From assembly GCF_003387615.1 (NCBI RefSeq), contig NZ_QUNS01000001.1:350241-414240 (forward strand): 64,000 nucleotides of DNA, in the 5' to 3' direction. Under the pieces are notes generated by a model. The model worked only from the letters and a program-made list of their open reading frames with translations. It was not told the DNA's origin and made no database searches. Below are positions 41,105 to 50,671 of this stretch, piece by piece. Each line of letters starts with the position of its first letter. Position 1 is the stretch's first letter. Made by a program: the position numbers and the translations under genes. Source of the stretch: Tenacibaculum gallaicum (GTDB taxonomy: Bacteria; Bacteroidota; Bacteroidia; Flavobacteriales; Flavobacteriaceae).

Positions 41105-42198
41105 ACTTCAAACATTTTTCCGGGTAAAGGTTTTATCACTCCTTTTAACTCCATTTGAACTAAGATAGATGATAATTGATAGGTGGGAAGATTACAGTCT
41201 AATGCAATAACATCCAGTAATTGCTTACCATTTTCTTGTAAATAATCATAGATTTTTTGTTCGATTTCATTTAAATCAACAAAAAGCTTGTTTTGAATGG
41301 GTGCCGAGGCTCTCGGTAGATCCCAGTTGAGCATGGTTACAATATCTTCAGCAGAAGTTAATAAATGTGCCTGATTATTTTTGATAAGGTTGTTGCATCC
41401 TTTGCTATATACATCAGTAGCTCTACCTGATAGCGCGAATACATCGCGATTGTAAGAATTAGCAATATCGGCAGTAACCAACGAGCCTCCTTTTTCAGCA
41501 GATTCAATGATAATTGTTGCTTTTGATAACCCTGCTACAATACGGTTTCGTTTTAAAAAGTTTTCTCTCATAGGCTGTTCATCATGCCAAAACTCGGTAA
41601 TAAATCCCCCATTTTCATTTACTTGATGAATGTGTTTTTTATGAGTTTTCGGATAAATTTCATCCAGTCCATGTGCCAATACCGCAATAGTTTGCAAGTT
41701 GTTTTTTATAGCAGCTTTATGCGCACAAATATCTACACCGTACGCAAAACCACTTACAATTATTGGGTTGTGTTCTTTTAAATCCTCAATAAGTTGATTG
41801 CAGAAATCACGTCCGTACGAACTCATTTTCCGAGTTCCTACAATCGAAATAATTTTATTGTTGTTTAGGTTGAGATTTCCATCTTTAAAAATTAATATAG
41901 GAGCATCGATACAATGTTTCAAGTGCTGCGGATAATCAGATTCTAAAAAATAAGAAAAAGCAATGTTGTTTTGTTGAATATAGACTAGCTCCTCTTCTGC
42001 TCTTTTTAGGTTGTTTTCATTAAAAAGATGTTGGGTTACATGAGTTCCAATTCCGTTAATTTTATGTAGAGTATTTTTCTTTTCTAAAAATACTTGTTCA
42101 ACGCTTCCTACGGAGGTAATTAGCTTTTTTGCTAAAATATCACCTACATTTTTGGTTGCTTGTAACCGTAGAATAGCTAGCAGTTTTTCTGAGTTCAT
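41101..42198 (-). CDS. dprA: DNA processing protein DprA
   Basis: A 365-residue DprA/Smf protein, which binds incoming single-stranded DNA and loads RecA in transformation. The Rossmann-like core shows ISIVGTRKMSSYGRDF, IIVSGFAYGVDICAHKAAI, FLKRNRIVAGLSKATIIIESAEKGGSLVTADIAN. A helix-hairpin-helix region lies near residues 10-60 and a winged-helix domain at the C-terminus (EQKIYDYLQENGKQLLDVIALD). The ends of this gene and the TonB-like gene overlap by four bases, convergently. Other competence genes are not in the window. Confidence 0.95.
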   Translation of the reverse strand: MNSEKLLAILRLQATKNVGDILAKKLITSVGSVEQVFLEKKNTLHKINGIGTHVTQHLFNENNLKRAEEELVYIQQNNIAFSYFLESDYPQHLKHCIDAPILIFKDGNLNLNNNKIISIVGTRKMSSYGRDFCNQLIEDLKEHNPIIVSGFAYGVDICAHKAAIKNNLQTIAVLAHGLDEIYPKTHKKHIHQVNENGGFITEFWHDEQPMRENFLKRNRIVAGLSKATIIIESAEKGGSLVTADIANSYNRDVFALSGRATDVYSKGCNNLIKNNQAHLLTSAEDIVTMLNWDLPRASAPIQNKLFVDLNEIEQKIYDYLQENGKQLLDVIALDCNLPTYQLSSILVQMELKGVIKPLPGKMFEV

Positions 42199-42256
42199 AT
42201 AGCAATAATTTGAGTATCAATATACAAAAAACTGTTAATAAAAATTAAGAGATTAC

Positions 42257-42287
42257 TTGAAAGTAATGTACTAAAAAGCTATATTTG
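42257..42287 (+). promoter_or_regulatory. Promoter of the HU/SPOR gene
   Basis: TTG at 42257-42259, 20 bases, TATATTTG at 42280-42287. The ATG follows only five bases later, so the transcript would be leaderless or nearly so. Confidence 0.6.
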
Positions 42288-42292
42288 TTCTT

Positions 42293-43192
42293 ATGACATT
42301 AGCCAACTACATTAACGATTTATTATATAGATACGATTGCGTAATTGTTCCTAATTTTGGAGGGTTTGTAACCAATAAAATTGGTGCTAGAGTAAATACT
42401 ACTACGCACACTTTTTACCCACCCAAAAAACAACTTACATTTAATGCGTATTTACAGCATAATGATGGTTTATTGGCTAATTATATAGCTTCAAGTAAAA
42501 ATACTTCTTTTGAAGAAGCAATTACTTTTATTGCAAAAGAAGTTGAACAATGGAATGAAAAGTTAGCAACAACAACTGTTACTGTTGCCTCTGTAGGAAG
42601 CATGTCATTGAACGAAGAAAAACAAGTTGTTTTTGAACCAAATATATCTAGTAACTTTTTAAAGGAATCTTTTGGATTAGCAGAGGTTTCAACGCCTTCT
42701 GTAGAAAGAGTGAAAGAAGTAACAGTTAAATCATTACCTACTACTAAAGAAGAAAACAAAAAAACAATTCCGTTATATGTAAGAAGAGCTGCAGTAGCGG
42801 CTGTTTTTGTAGGAATTACTTATGTGGGTTGGAATGGTGTTCAAAGTCAGGAACAACAGAAGGTACTAGCAAACCAAGAAAAAGCTGTTGAGAAGAAAAT
42901 TCAATCAGCAACTTTTGTAATCGATAACCCGTTACCAACTATTAACTTAAACGTTAGTAAAGAAGATAGAAGCTTTCATATCATTGCTGGTGCTTTTCAA
43001 GAAGCACATAATGCTGAAAACAAATTAGCAGAGCTAGAAGAAAAAGGCTATGATGCTTCTATTGTTGGAAAGAATGGATTAGGTTTAACACAAGTAGCTT
43101 TTGCAAGCTATGCAACAAGGGCTGAAGCTAGAAAAGCCTTAGAAATTATTAAAGAATCAGTAAGTGAAGACGCTTGGTTATTGACCAAATAA
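42293..43192 (+). CDS. HU-CCDC81/SPOR domain protein
   Basis: A 299-residue protein. Residues about 1-130 match the HU-CCDC81 domain pair (YINDLLYRYDCVIVPNFGGFVTNKIGARVN, then SVGSMSLNEEKQVVFEPN). A membrane helix lies near 163-182 (AAVAAVFVGITYVGWNG). The C-terminal 75 residues form a SPOR domain (SFHIIAGAFQEAHNAENKLAELEEKGYDASI) that binds denuded septal peptidoglycan. The order suggests a bridge between a cytosolic filament or DNA-like partner and the cell wall. It is a conserved Bacteroidota arrangement, probably related to cell division. It is divergent from dprA. Confidence 0.85.
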   Translation: MTLANYINDLLYRYDCVIVPNFGGFVTNKIGARVNTTTHTFYPPKKQLTFNAYLQHNDGLLANYIASSKNTSFEEAITFIAKEVEQWNEKLATTTVTVASVGSMSLNEEKQVVFEPNISSNFLKESFGLAEVSTPSVERVKEVTVKSLPTTKEENKKTIPLYVRRAAVAAVFVGITYVGWNGVQSQEQQKVLANQEKAVEKKIQSATFVIDNPLPTINLNVSKEDRSFHIIAGAFQEAHNAENKLAELEEKGYDASIVGKNGLGLTQVAFASYATRAEARKALEIIKESVSEDAWLLTK

Positions 43193-43227
43193 ACTGTATT
43201 TATTTTAGGTAGATTTTTTTGTTGCTG

Positions 43228-43235
43228 TATCTTTG
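43228..43235 (+). promoter_or_regulatory. Promoter -7 box of the thioesterase gene
   Basis: TATCTTTG, an exact TAnnTTTG match 16 bases before the ATG at 43252. Confidence 0.5.
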
Positions 43236-43251
43236 CAGCAAAATTTAATTG

Positions 43252-43764
43252 ATGAGAGCAAAATCACCAAAAGAATCGTTAACTGTACTTACCGATTTAG
43301 TTTTACCAGGAGAAACAAATTATTTAGATAACCTTTTTGGAGGAGAATTATTAGCTCGTATGGATAGAGCTTGTAGTATCGCTGCACGACGTCATTCGAG
43401 AAGAATTGTAGTAACAGCCTCTGTAAACCATGTAGCATTTACGAAATCGGTGCCTGTAGGAAGCGTGGTAACTTTAGAAGCAAAGGTTTCACGTGCTTTT
43501 AAATCATCAATGGAAATTTATGTGGATGTTTGGATTGAAGATCGTCAATCAGGAGAAAAAACAAAGGTAAATGAAGGTATTTACACCTTTGTTGCTGTTG
43601 ATGAAACAGGTAAACCAGTCCCCATTCCTCAAATTGAACCAGAAACCGAATTAGAAAAACAACGTTACGAAGCAGCATTGCGCAGAAAACAATTAAGCTT
43701 GGTTTTAGCAGGTAAAATGGATCCTAAGGAAGCAATAGAGTTGAAGTCTATTTTTATGGATTAA
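43252..43764 (+). CDS. Acyl-CoA thioesterase (hotdog fold, YciA-like)
   Basis: A 170-residue hotdog-fold protein. NYLDNLFGGELLARMDRACSIAARRHSRRIVVTASVNHVAF is the conserved active-site region, with the D-x2-F-GG-x3-ARMD pattern of acyl-CoA hydrolases. KVSRAFKSSMEIYVDVWIED forms the core strand. It hydrolyses acyl-CoA to free acid and CoA; chain-length preference is not visible. The ATG at 43252 is preferred over the TTG immediately before it. It has its own promoter box. Confidence 0.9.
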   Translation: MRAKSPKESLTVLTDLVLPGETNYLDNLFGGELLARMDRACSIAARRHSRRIVVTASVNHVAFTKSVPVGSVVTLEAKVSRAFKSSMEIYVDVWIEDRQSGEKTKVNEGIYTFVAVDETGKPVPIPQIEPETELEKQRYEAALRRKQLSLVLAGKMDPKEAIELKSIFMD

Positions 43765-43770
43765 AACAGG

Positions 43771-44805
43771 TTATATTTCATCTACATTGCCGCTTTCAGA
43801 CAAGAAAATGGCAATGTCTTTTGTTTTCTCAAACTGAGAAAAGATAATAATCATAATTACTGTAATAGGTACCGAAAGTATCATTCCTGTAATTCCCCAA
43901 ATTTCTCCCCAAACAGCTAATGATAAGATGGTAACTAACGGACTTAAATTTAGTGACTTTCCAAAGACTCTAGGCTCTACAATATTACCAACTACTACCT
44001 GAATACTACCTACCGCAAATAATATGACTAAAAATGGAGGAAATTCTCCAAATTGAATTAAACAGAATATGGCAGGAAATGCAGTTGCCACAAGTGAGCC
44101 AATAGTAGGAATATAATTCAGTAAAAAGATAAGAAATGCCCAAAATGGAGCACCGTCTACCCCTACTAACAATAATACAAAATAACTAAGTATACCTGTT
44201 AATAAACTCACGTAGGTTTTTAGTCGTAAATAGTTTGAAATAGAGTCTTCAATCTTTTTTAAGATAGACTGAAAGCTTTTAGAGTTGTTTTGAGAACTCA
44301 TGAATACCTTTTGTAATTTCTTTTTAAAATTACTTTCCTCTAAGAAGATAAATAAGGCATAAATAATAATCATAAAAGTGTTACCTAGCAAACTGCTAAT
44401 TCCGTTTGCTATATCGCCTAAAACAGAGCCATAATCAAAGTCTCCAACAACAGATTGTAACGACTTGATAATATCGATGTGAAAATAGGCATCTAAACGT
44501 TTTATAATAGCATCAACATTTGGTTCATATTTTGAGTACGAAGTGGTTAAGTTAGAAATACTATTGGTAATTATTTCTGAAACAAAACCAAATCCTAAAA
44601 TAATGAATGTAAAAACAAATACATTACTTAACCAAAAAGGAATAAAGCGTTTGGCAAAGGGAATTTTGTATATGGTTTTGCGGATTTCACGAGTTAAAAA
44701 CCAAAAAATTAGTGCAAAAACAAATGGAATTAAAATTCCTTTTCCAATAACCAACGTTGCAATAATAGCCACGGTTACAATAATAAAGTTTGATGCGTTT
44801 TTCAC
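43771..44805 (-). CDS. AI-2E family transporter (PerM/YdgG-like)
   Basis: A 344-residue membrane protein with about eight helices: two at the N-terminus (IIVTVAIIATLVIG and IPFVFALIFWFLT), one near residue 67, then a soluble stretch of about 100 residues, and a C-terminal block. The block includes the family motif NYIPTIGSLVATAFPAIFCLIQFG and VVGNIVEPRVFGKSLNLSPLVTILSL. Members include AI-2 exporters and Na+/H+ antiporters; the substrate here is not predictable. It converges on the thioesterase gene. Confidence 0.9.
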   Translation of the reverse strand: MKNASNFIIVTVAIIATLVIGKGILIPFVFALIFWFLTREIRKTIYKIPFAKRFIPFWLSNVFVFTFIILGFGFVSEIITNSISNLTTSYSKYEPNVDAIIKRLDAYFHIDIIKSLQSVVGDFDYGSVLGDIANGISSLLGNTFMIIIYALFIFLEESNFKKKLQKVFMSSQNNSKSFQSILKKIEDSISNYLRLKTYVSLLTGILSYFVLLLVGVDGAPFWAFLIFLLNYIPTIGSLVATAFPAIFCLIQFGEFPPFLVILFAVGSIQVVVGNIVEPRVFGKSLNLSPLVTILSLAVWGEIWGITGMILSVPITVIMIIIFSQFEKTKDIAIFLSESGNVDEI

Positions 44806-44948
44806 ACGTTTAAGTTTTAGTAATTACTTGATTACAATTTAATTATAAAATTGAGAACGTGTGCAACCGCTACGCTCTCACATTAAAAATTTTAAATATT
44901 ACCTTTTGTAAAAAAAGATTAAAACTTATTAATGTTCGTTTCATAGTA

Positions 44949-46166
44949 TTATGAACGAATCCACTTTGCAGGATTCAGTCGATTTTTGTTTTTGTATAGC
45001 ATAAAACTAAGTTGTGTTTTACCTGTTACTTTGTTAGTAAATACTTTACCTAATTTATCACCAGTTTTAACAGCGTCACCTTTTTTAACATACACTTCTT
45101 TTAACTTGTTGTATGCAGAAATATAATTACCATGTTGTACTAAAACTGACTTTCTACCATCAGAATGCAACTGAATAACTAATACTTTTCCGTTAAAAAT
45201 ACTTTTTACCTCAGTGTTGGACTTAGTAGCAATGTATAATCCATGGCTGTTAATACTAATTCCAGGAAATGTAGGATGTGGTTGTACTCCATATTTTCGT
45301 GTAATTACGCCTTTTACTGGCCAAGGTAAATTACCTCTATTTTGTTCAAAGTTGGCAAGCAAAGCTTTTTCTTCGGCATTTAAAATAAAACCAGAACTTT
45401 TAGTTTTACCTTTCGTTGTTTTTTTACCCTTGTTTGCTTTAGTAATAGCATCTCTAATTAACTTATCAATTCTGGCGGCAATTCTTTTTTCTTCTCGCTG
45501 TTTTTTCTGTAAATCGCTTTTATATTTTTTCTCTTCTTTTTTAATTTTTGAAATTAGCTGCTCCTGACTTTTCTTATCTCCTTCAATTTCTTTTTTCTGA
45601 TTTTTTTCGTCAGATAGTAAGGTTTCTTTTGATTTTTTTTGAGCAGTTAGCGAGTCGTTTAACTGTTTTACGTCTTTAGCTTTTACGATGATTTCTTCTC
45701 CTTGCTTTTTTCTAAAGTCTTTATATTGCTGCATATATTTTAGTCGCTTGTAGGCTTGGTAAAAGCTTTCTGAAGACAATAAAAACATGGTTTTGCTTTG
45801 TTGCGATTTACTTTTGTATGATTTCACTACCATGTCTCGGTAGTCATTTTTCAAATTCTTTAACTCGTCATTATATTTTTTTAATTGTTGCTCGTTTGAC
45901 CTAATTTCTTTTGAAAGTAATTTAGCTTCTAATTCAATAGTTTCAATTAAGCGTTCTCTAACACTTATTTTTTGATTTAAGTCTTTTAAATCATCTAAAG
46001 CACTACTCTTTTTTTTCTTTGTTGTAAACAAAAGGTTGTTAACCTGTTCTATTTCATTTTTAAGTTTCTTTCGCCTATTTTCAAGCTCTTTCCTACTTTG
46101 AGCAAAAGAAGATATTCCTACAAAAAACAGGCATAAAAAAGAGATGTAAAAAACAGGGTACTTCAT
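44949..46166 (-). CDS. EnvC-like murein hydrolase activator with degenerate LytM domain
   Basis: A 405-residue secreted protein. A signal peptide (residues 1-22) is followed by two coiled coils (about 25-130 and 155-240) and a C-terminal LytM/M23 domain. The zinc ligands of active M23 peptidases are missing: where H-G-x-D would stand the sequence reads SHGLYI, and the later HxH region is SAYNKL. This is the pattern of EnvC, which activates amidases at the septum instead of cutting itself. It is the last gene of a four-gene block, two bases after the DUF4292 gene. Confidence 0.88.
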   Translation of the reverse strand: MKYPVFYISFLCLFFVGISSFAQSRKELENRRKKLKNEIEQVNNLLFTTKKKKSSALDDLKDLNQKISVRERLIETIELEAKLLSKEIRSNEQQLKKYNDELKNLKNDYRDMVVKSYKSKSQQSKTMFLLSSESFYQAYKRLKYMQQYKDFRKKQGEEIIVKAKDVKQLNDSLTAQKKSKETLLSDEKNQKKEIEGDKKSQEQLISKIKKEEKKYKSDLQKKQREEKRIAARIDKLIRDAITKANKGKKTTKGKTKSSGFILNAEEKALLANFEQNRGNLPWPVKGVITRKYGVQPHPTFPGISINSHGLYIATKSNTEVKSIFNGKVLVIQLHSDGRKSVLVQHGNYISAYNKLKEVYVKKGDAVKTGDKLGKVFTNKVTGKTQLSFMLYKNKNRLNPAKWIRS

Positions 46167-46168
46167 AA

Positions 46169-46936
46169 TTATAATTGAATTTCTTTGTATCCACTAGGGA
46201 TATTAAAATTTACATTAAGTTTAGTGTCATATTCTACTGAACGAGTAGTTATATCAATAATAGTAAATTTATTTTTTTCTTTAGCCTTTATGTTAATCTT
46301 CTCAGGGAAAAAAGTAGTGTTCTTCTTATGATATTTTGGGTAACTAATAGCTAAACGTTGATCTTTTAACGAATTTACAATTAATTGCTTGTTTAGTTTA
46401 AAATGTTGAGGGTTTACATAAAAAAACAAGTCGAATAAAGTAGGTTGTTTTTTTGGTGATAATTGATACGATTTTTCTTGAATTTGAACTTCTTGTCGTT
46501 CAGATTTTACATCCATTAAAGCTTCACCCAATAACATGCTTTGTAATTGTTGGAAATTAATATCAGCTCCTAATAATTTTTTTAGCATTAGAAAGTCACC
46601 ATCGAAATAACTCTTTTCATACGGAGAATAAAATTGCACTTTTGTTGGGGTAATTTTAGCTTTAAAAATAGAGATGATTTTGGTTCCCTTTAACCAAATA
46701 ACTTCATCTTTTTTAATCTTCATTCGTACCGAAAACCCTAAGCTTTCTTTGTTGTTCTTGTAATTAACTTTTAAACGAGCATCTACCGTTTTTTTGTCAA
46801 AACTTGTGGCAATATGTTTTTTAGCTACTTTTCGTGCCGACAATTCTTTAATGACGGCACTACCAGTAACGTCTTTGGTAGATTTACAAGAGGTTAAACC
46901 TAAAAATAATATAAATAATAAAGAGGTGTATTTCAT
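46169..46936 (-). CDS. DUF4292 lipoprotein
   Basis: A 255-residue protein with a lipoprotein signal (MKYTSLLFILFLGLTSC, Cys17). The mature part is a beta-rich LolA/LolB-like fold typical of DUF4292: VNYKNNKESLGFSVRMKIKKDEVIWLKGT, then SPYEKSYFDGDFLMLKKLLG. It may bind or carry a lipophilic molecule at the outer membrane. The place between a TPR protein and EnvC, with gaps of 20 and 2 bases, is a conserved flavobacterial order and points to envelope biogenesis. No enzymatic motif. Confidence 0.85.
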   Translation of the reverse strand: MKYTSLLFILFLGLTSCKSTKDVTGSAVIKELSARKVAKKHIATSFDKKTVDARLKVNYKNNKESLGFSVRMKIKKDEVIWLKGTKIISIFKAKITPTKVQFYSPYEKSYFDGDFLMLKKLLGADINFQQLQSMLLGEALMDVKSERQEVQIQEKSYQLSPKKQPTLFDLFFYVNPQHFKLNKQLIVNSLKDQRLAISYPKYHKKNTTFFPEKINIKAKEKNKFTIIDITTRSVEYDTKLNVNFNIPSGYKEIQL

Positions 46937-46956
46937 AAATATTGTACTAACGAAAC

Positions 46957-47955
46957 TTATTTTAAAATCTTTTCAGCTTTGTTTTTGTAAGAATTGGCTT
47001 TTTTAGCATTGTTCAACCCTTGATAAGCTTTTGATATTTCTAAGTAAAATTTGGCTTCTATTTCATTATTATCAATAACAAAATCAATGCCGTTTTGTAA
47101 GGTTTCTAACGCTTTTTTATAATCTCTATTGTTATTAAGTGCCTTTCCATTCATTAAATATACAAAAGGTTGAGCAGGAAAAAGAGCTAAACCCTCTTCA
47201 CTGTATTTTAATAAATCATGATTATTATCATCAGCTAATTTATCCAATAAAGCTTTTAAACTTCTATAGGATTTTTCTTTTTCAAAAAGCGATTTTGCAT
47301 CGAGGCTTTCTGTAACTTTTTTGGGCTGTACTTCGGTTGTTTTTCGAAGATTTAATTTTCTTTTGATAGAGCGAAGTCTGGCATTTAATAATTTAGCTTC
47401 TTTTAATTCAGCCAACACTTTTTCAGCAGAGATTACATCTTTGTTTTGAAGATGTAAAAAAACAAGTAACTGTTTTTTCTTTGGGTATATTGCAGCTATC
47501 TTTTGTTGTGTAAGAATAGCATCATTAAAATCAGCTAATTTTCTTAAAATAAATACCTTGTGCTCAAGTAACCAAACATTATTAGGTTCTGCTTTTAAGG
47601 CTAAATCAATATAGGTTAAAGCTTCAGGGTTTCTACCTAACTTTTCATAGTTTTTAGAAAGTTCAAACAAAACAGCTTTATTGTTTGGAAATATTGTGTT
47701 ACATTTCTCTAAATGCTGTATAGCTTTTTGATAGTTAAATATAGCTTTGTCTGAGAGAGCTTTAAAAAAATGTTGTTGAAATTCAATATTATTTTTTTCA
47801 GCAATGTTAACCGCAGCAGGAATGCTGTCTTGAGCGTTTAGAAAGAAAGAAAAGAGAAGAAATATAAAGGACAATACCGTTTCAGAAAAAAAACTTTTTC
47901 CTTTTCTTTCTTTCTTCTCTTCTCTTGAAATTTTATGTAAGTTCTGTATAATCAC
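46957..47955 (-). CDS. Tetratricopeptide-repeat protein, secreted
   Basis: A 332-residue protein with several TPR units (AIFNYQKAIQHLEKCNTIFPNNKAVLFELSKNYEKLG, PEALTYIDLALKAEPNNVWLLEHKVFILRKLADFNDAI, and later units to the C-terminus). The only ATG gives a long basic n-region of about 28 residues before the hydrophobic LSFIFLLFSFFLNAQ, so a TTG start within it is possible. The ATG start overlaps the end of the nucleotidyltransferase gene by 23 bases. TPR proteins hold complexes together; in this operon it is probably periplasmic. Confidence 0.82.
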   Translation of the reverse strand: MIIQNLHKISREEKKERKGKSFFSETVLSFIFLLFSFFLNAQDSIPAAVNIAEKNNIEFQQHFFKALSDKAIFNYQKAIQHLEKCNTIFPNNKAVLFELSKNYEKLGRNPEALTYIDLALKAEPNNVWLLEHKVFILRKLADFNDAILTQQKIAAIYPKKKQLLVFLHLQNKDVISAEKVLAELKEAKLLNARLRSIKRKLNLRKTTEVQPKKVTESLDAKSLFEKEKSYRSLKALLDKLADDNNHDLLKYSEEGLALFPAQPFVYLMNGKALNNNRDYKKALETLQNGIDFVIDNNEIEAKFYLEISKAYQGLNNAKKANSYKNKAEKILK

Positions 47956-48949
47956 CTATACTTACTGATGTATAATTAGCATTGTATTTTGCATGATTAC
48001 CAATCATAGCGTTATCTAAATTGGCATTTGAAATACGAACATTTGTTTGAATTAGAGAGTTTGTTATTGTTGAGTTTTCAACGATACTATTTTCACCAAT
48101 TGAAACAAAAGGACCTATTTTAGTGTTTTTCAACACTACATTTTTTCCAACATAACAGGGCTGAATAATTTCAGCGTTCTCTAATACAACGCTTTCAGCT
48201 ACTAAATTGTTGCCATCAGCTTGTTCAAAACCTAAAACTTGTTTGTTGGTATCTACTGTTGGGTCTTTTTTACCACAATCCATCCAAGTGTTTACTTTTC
48301 CAGGAATAAATTTAGCCCCTTTTACTTTTAAAGCTTCCAAAGCTTCAGTTAATTGATACTCACCAGAAGGTCTAATATCATTATCTATTAAATATTTTAT
48401 TTCTTCCAATAATTTATCAGCATCTTTAAAATAGTAAATACCAATAATGGCTAAATCAGAGACAAATTCTTTTGGTTTTTCAACAAAATCAGTAATAACT
48501 CCATCGTTAAGTTTTACCACACCAAAAGCACTAGGGTCTTCTACTTGCTTCACCCAAATAGCTCCATCAGCGTTAGCATCTAGGGTAAAATCAGCTTTGA
48601 ATAAGGTATCAGCAAAAGCTACTACACAAGAACCTCCTAATGATTCTTTAGCACAATAAATAGCGTGTGCAGTTCCTAAAGCTTCTTCTTGTACGTATAC
48701 AGAACCTTTTGCTCCTAAGTTTTGGGCTATTTTTAGTAGTTTGTTTTTTGTATCTGCAGGAAATCCTTTAGCAGCAGGTCCAATTATAAATGCAATTTCT
48801 TCTATAGGTTGATCTACAACAGAAGTAATATCTTCTACTAATCGTTGTACAATTGATTTACCAGCAATAACGGTTAATGGCTTAGGAGTAGTTAATGTAT
48901 GGGGTCTTAAACGAGACCCAATTCCTGCCATTGGTACTATAATCTTCAT
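47933..48949 (-). CDS. Sugar-phosphate nucleotidyltransferase with left-handed beta-helix
   Basis: A 338-residue enzyme. The N-terminal nucleotidyltransferase motif is MAGIGSRLRPHTLTTPKPL, with LGTAHAIYCAKE and CVVAFADTLF further on. Residues about 240-335 are hexapeptide repeats (VVLENAEIIQPCYVGKNVVLKNTKIGPFVSIG) forming a left-handed beta-helix. Such enzymes make NDP-sugars for surface polysaccharide; it resembles glucose-1-phosphate thymidylyltransferases and GlmU-like proteins, but the sugar is not certain. First gene of the block with the TPR, DUF4292 and EnvC genes. Confidence 0.88.
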   Translation of the reverse strand: MKIIVPMAGIGSRLRPHTLTTPKPLTVIAGKSIVQRLVEDITSVVDQPIEEIAFIIGPAAKGFPADTKNKLLKIAQNLGAKGSVYVQEEALGTAHAIYCAKESLGGSCVVAFADTLFKADFTLDANADGAIWVKQVEDPSAFGVVKLNDGVITDFVEKPKEFVSDLAIIGIYYFKDADKLLEEIKYLIDNDIRPSGEYQLTEALEALKVKGAKFIPGKVNTWMDCGKKDPTVDTNKQVLGFEQADGNNLVAESVVLENAEIIQPCYVGKNVVLKNTKIGPFVSIGENSIVENSTITNSLIQTNVRISNANLDNAMIGNHAKYNANYTSVSIGDYTELT

Positions 48950-49006
48950 ATTCTTTCTTTTCGTTTTTAACGGTGCAATATACCATTAATAACGCAGTGA
49001 AAAAAG

Positions 49007-50671
49007 TTACAGCCCTTTTGGGATAGCTTCTATTAAAGTTTGAGTATATTTTGTCTTTGGATGTTGGTAAATTTCGTCAGCATCAGCTATCTCCTCTACT
49101 CTACCTTTGTTCATCACAACCAACTTATCTGCCATGTATTTTACCACAGATAAATCATGTGAAATAAAAATATAAGTAAAGTTAAATTCTGCTTTTAATT
49201 GGTTTAATAAGTTCAATACTTGGGCTTGTACCGAAACATCAAGAGCCGAAACCGACTCGTCACAAATAATTAGTTTTGGTTGTAAAGCTATTGCTCGAGC
49301 AATTCCTATGCGTTGACGTTGTCCACCAGAAAATTCATGTGGATAACGATTGAAATGAGTTGCTTCCAAGCCTACTTTTTCTAACAAGTTACACACATAT
49401 TCTTTTCGCTCTTTGTTAGAGCCTAAAATTTTATGAACTTTCATTGGTTCTAAAATAGTATTACCAATAGTAATTCTTGGGTTTAATGAAGAAAACGGAT
49501 CTTGAAAAATGATTTGAATTTCTTTTCGAAGTTTTTTAAATTCAGATTTAGAAAGTTTGGTAATGTCTACTCCCTTGTATAAAATACTTCCCAAAGTAGC
49601 TTTTTCTAGTTGTAAAATAGTTCTACTCAAGGTCGTTTTTCCGCAACCACTCTCTCCTACTAGTCCTAAAGTTTCACCTTCATAAATTTTAAAAGACACA
49701 TCATTCACCGCTTTTATCACAGTTGGTTTTGAAAACCATGAAGCATTACTGATAAAATCTTTATGTAAATTGACGATTTCTAACAGCGGAGGTTGGGTAT
49801 ATATTTTTTGATGAAAAGCAGTACGCTCTTCATCTGTATAAATTGTAGAATCAATAGTTTCATTGATAAAATCGTAAACAGTAGGTAAAGTTTTAAGTCG
49901 TTTTTCTGTGTTTGGTTTTGAATTAATTAAGGCTTTTGTATAATTTTCTTTTGGATGTAAAAAAACAAGGTTAGCACTTCCCTTCTCTACTATTTTTCCT
50001 TTATGCATTACTACTACAGTATCAGCAATTTCAGAAACTAATGCTAAGTCGTGAGAAATAAAAATAATTCCCATTTCAAACTCATGCTGTAATTCTTTTA
50101 ATAAAGAAATAATCTCTTTTTGTACCGTCACATCAAGCGCTGTTGTAGGCTCATCAGCAATAAGCAATTGAGGTTGGCAAGCAATAGCCATAGCAATCAT
50201 TACCCGCTGCTTTTGTCCGCCACTTATTTGATGCGGATACGAATTATAAATAGCTTCGGGTCTTGGAAGCTTTACTTTTGAAAATAATGAGATTACTTCT
50301 TCTTTAATTTTTTGATTAGATAATTGTGTATGCTGTTGTAGCATTTCAGCAACCTGGACACCACAAGTTAATGTTGGATTCAAAGAACTCATTGGTTCTT
50401 GAAAAACCATGGCAATTTTTTTACCACGTATTTTTTGAAAATCCTGCTCATTAAAATTTAATAAAGATTCATGGTTAAAAAGTAGTTCACCTTTTACAGT
50501 AGCAGTTTTAGGTAGTAATCCTAAAATAGCTAAGGAACTTATTGATTTTCCGCTACCACTCTCTCCTACAATTCCTAGTATTTTGTTTTTCTGAACATTA
50601 AAAGAAATTTGCTGAACAACAGGTGGAGAGTCTTTAAAGGATATTTCTAAGTTTTTAACTTCAAGCATCAA
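49007..50671 (-). CDS. Dipeptide/microcin C-type ABC transporter, fused double ATPase (YejF-like)
   Basis: A 554-residue protein with two complete ABC ATPase domains. The first has Walker A GESGSGKS (residues 36-43), SGGQKQRVMIAMAIACQPQLLIADEPTTALD. The second has GESGCGKT, SGGQRQRIGIARAIALQPKLIICDESVSALD. Each is followed by the oligopeptide-transporter C-terminal extension. It energises import of peptides through permeases like YejB and YejE. Those permeases and the binding protein are not in this part of the window, so the ATPase gene is separate. Confidence 0.93.
   Translation of the reverse strand: MMLEVKNLEISFKDSPPVVQQISFNVQKNKILGIVGESGSGKSISSLAILGLLPKTATVKGELLFNHESLLNFNEQDFQKIRGKKIAMVFQEPMSSLNPTLTCGVQVAEMLQQHTQLSNQKIKEEVISLFSKVKLPRPEAIYNSYPHQISGGQKQRVMIAMAIACQPQLLIADEPTTALDVTVQKEIISLLKELQHEFEMGIIFISHDLALVSEIADTVVVMHKGKIVEKGSANLVFLHPKENYTKALINSKPNTEKRLKTLPTVYDFINETIDSTIYTDEERTAFHQKIYTQPPLLEIVNLHKDFISNASWFSKPTVIKAVNDVSFKIYEGETLGLVGESGCGKTTLSRTILQLEKATLGSILYKGVDITKLSKSEFKKLRKEIQIIFQDPFSSLNPRITIGNTILEPMKVHKILGSNKERKEYVCNLLEKVGLEATHFNRYPHEFSGGQRQRIGIARAIALQPKLIICDESVSALDVSVQAQVLNLLNQLKAEFNFTYIFISHDLSVVKYMADKLVVMNKGRVEEIADADEIYQHPKTKYTQTLIEAIPKGL

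Noticed and set aside
47840..47930. Purine/pyrimidine inverted repeat (GAAAGAAAGAAAAGAGAAG and its complement) at the start of the TPR gene
   Set aside because: Explained by basic residues followed by a Phe/Leu-rich signal sequence; the match is low-complexity.
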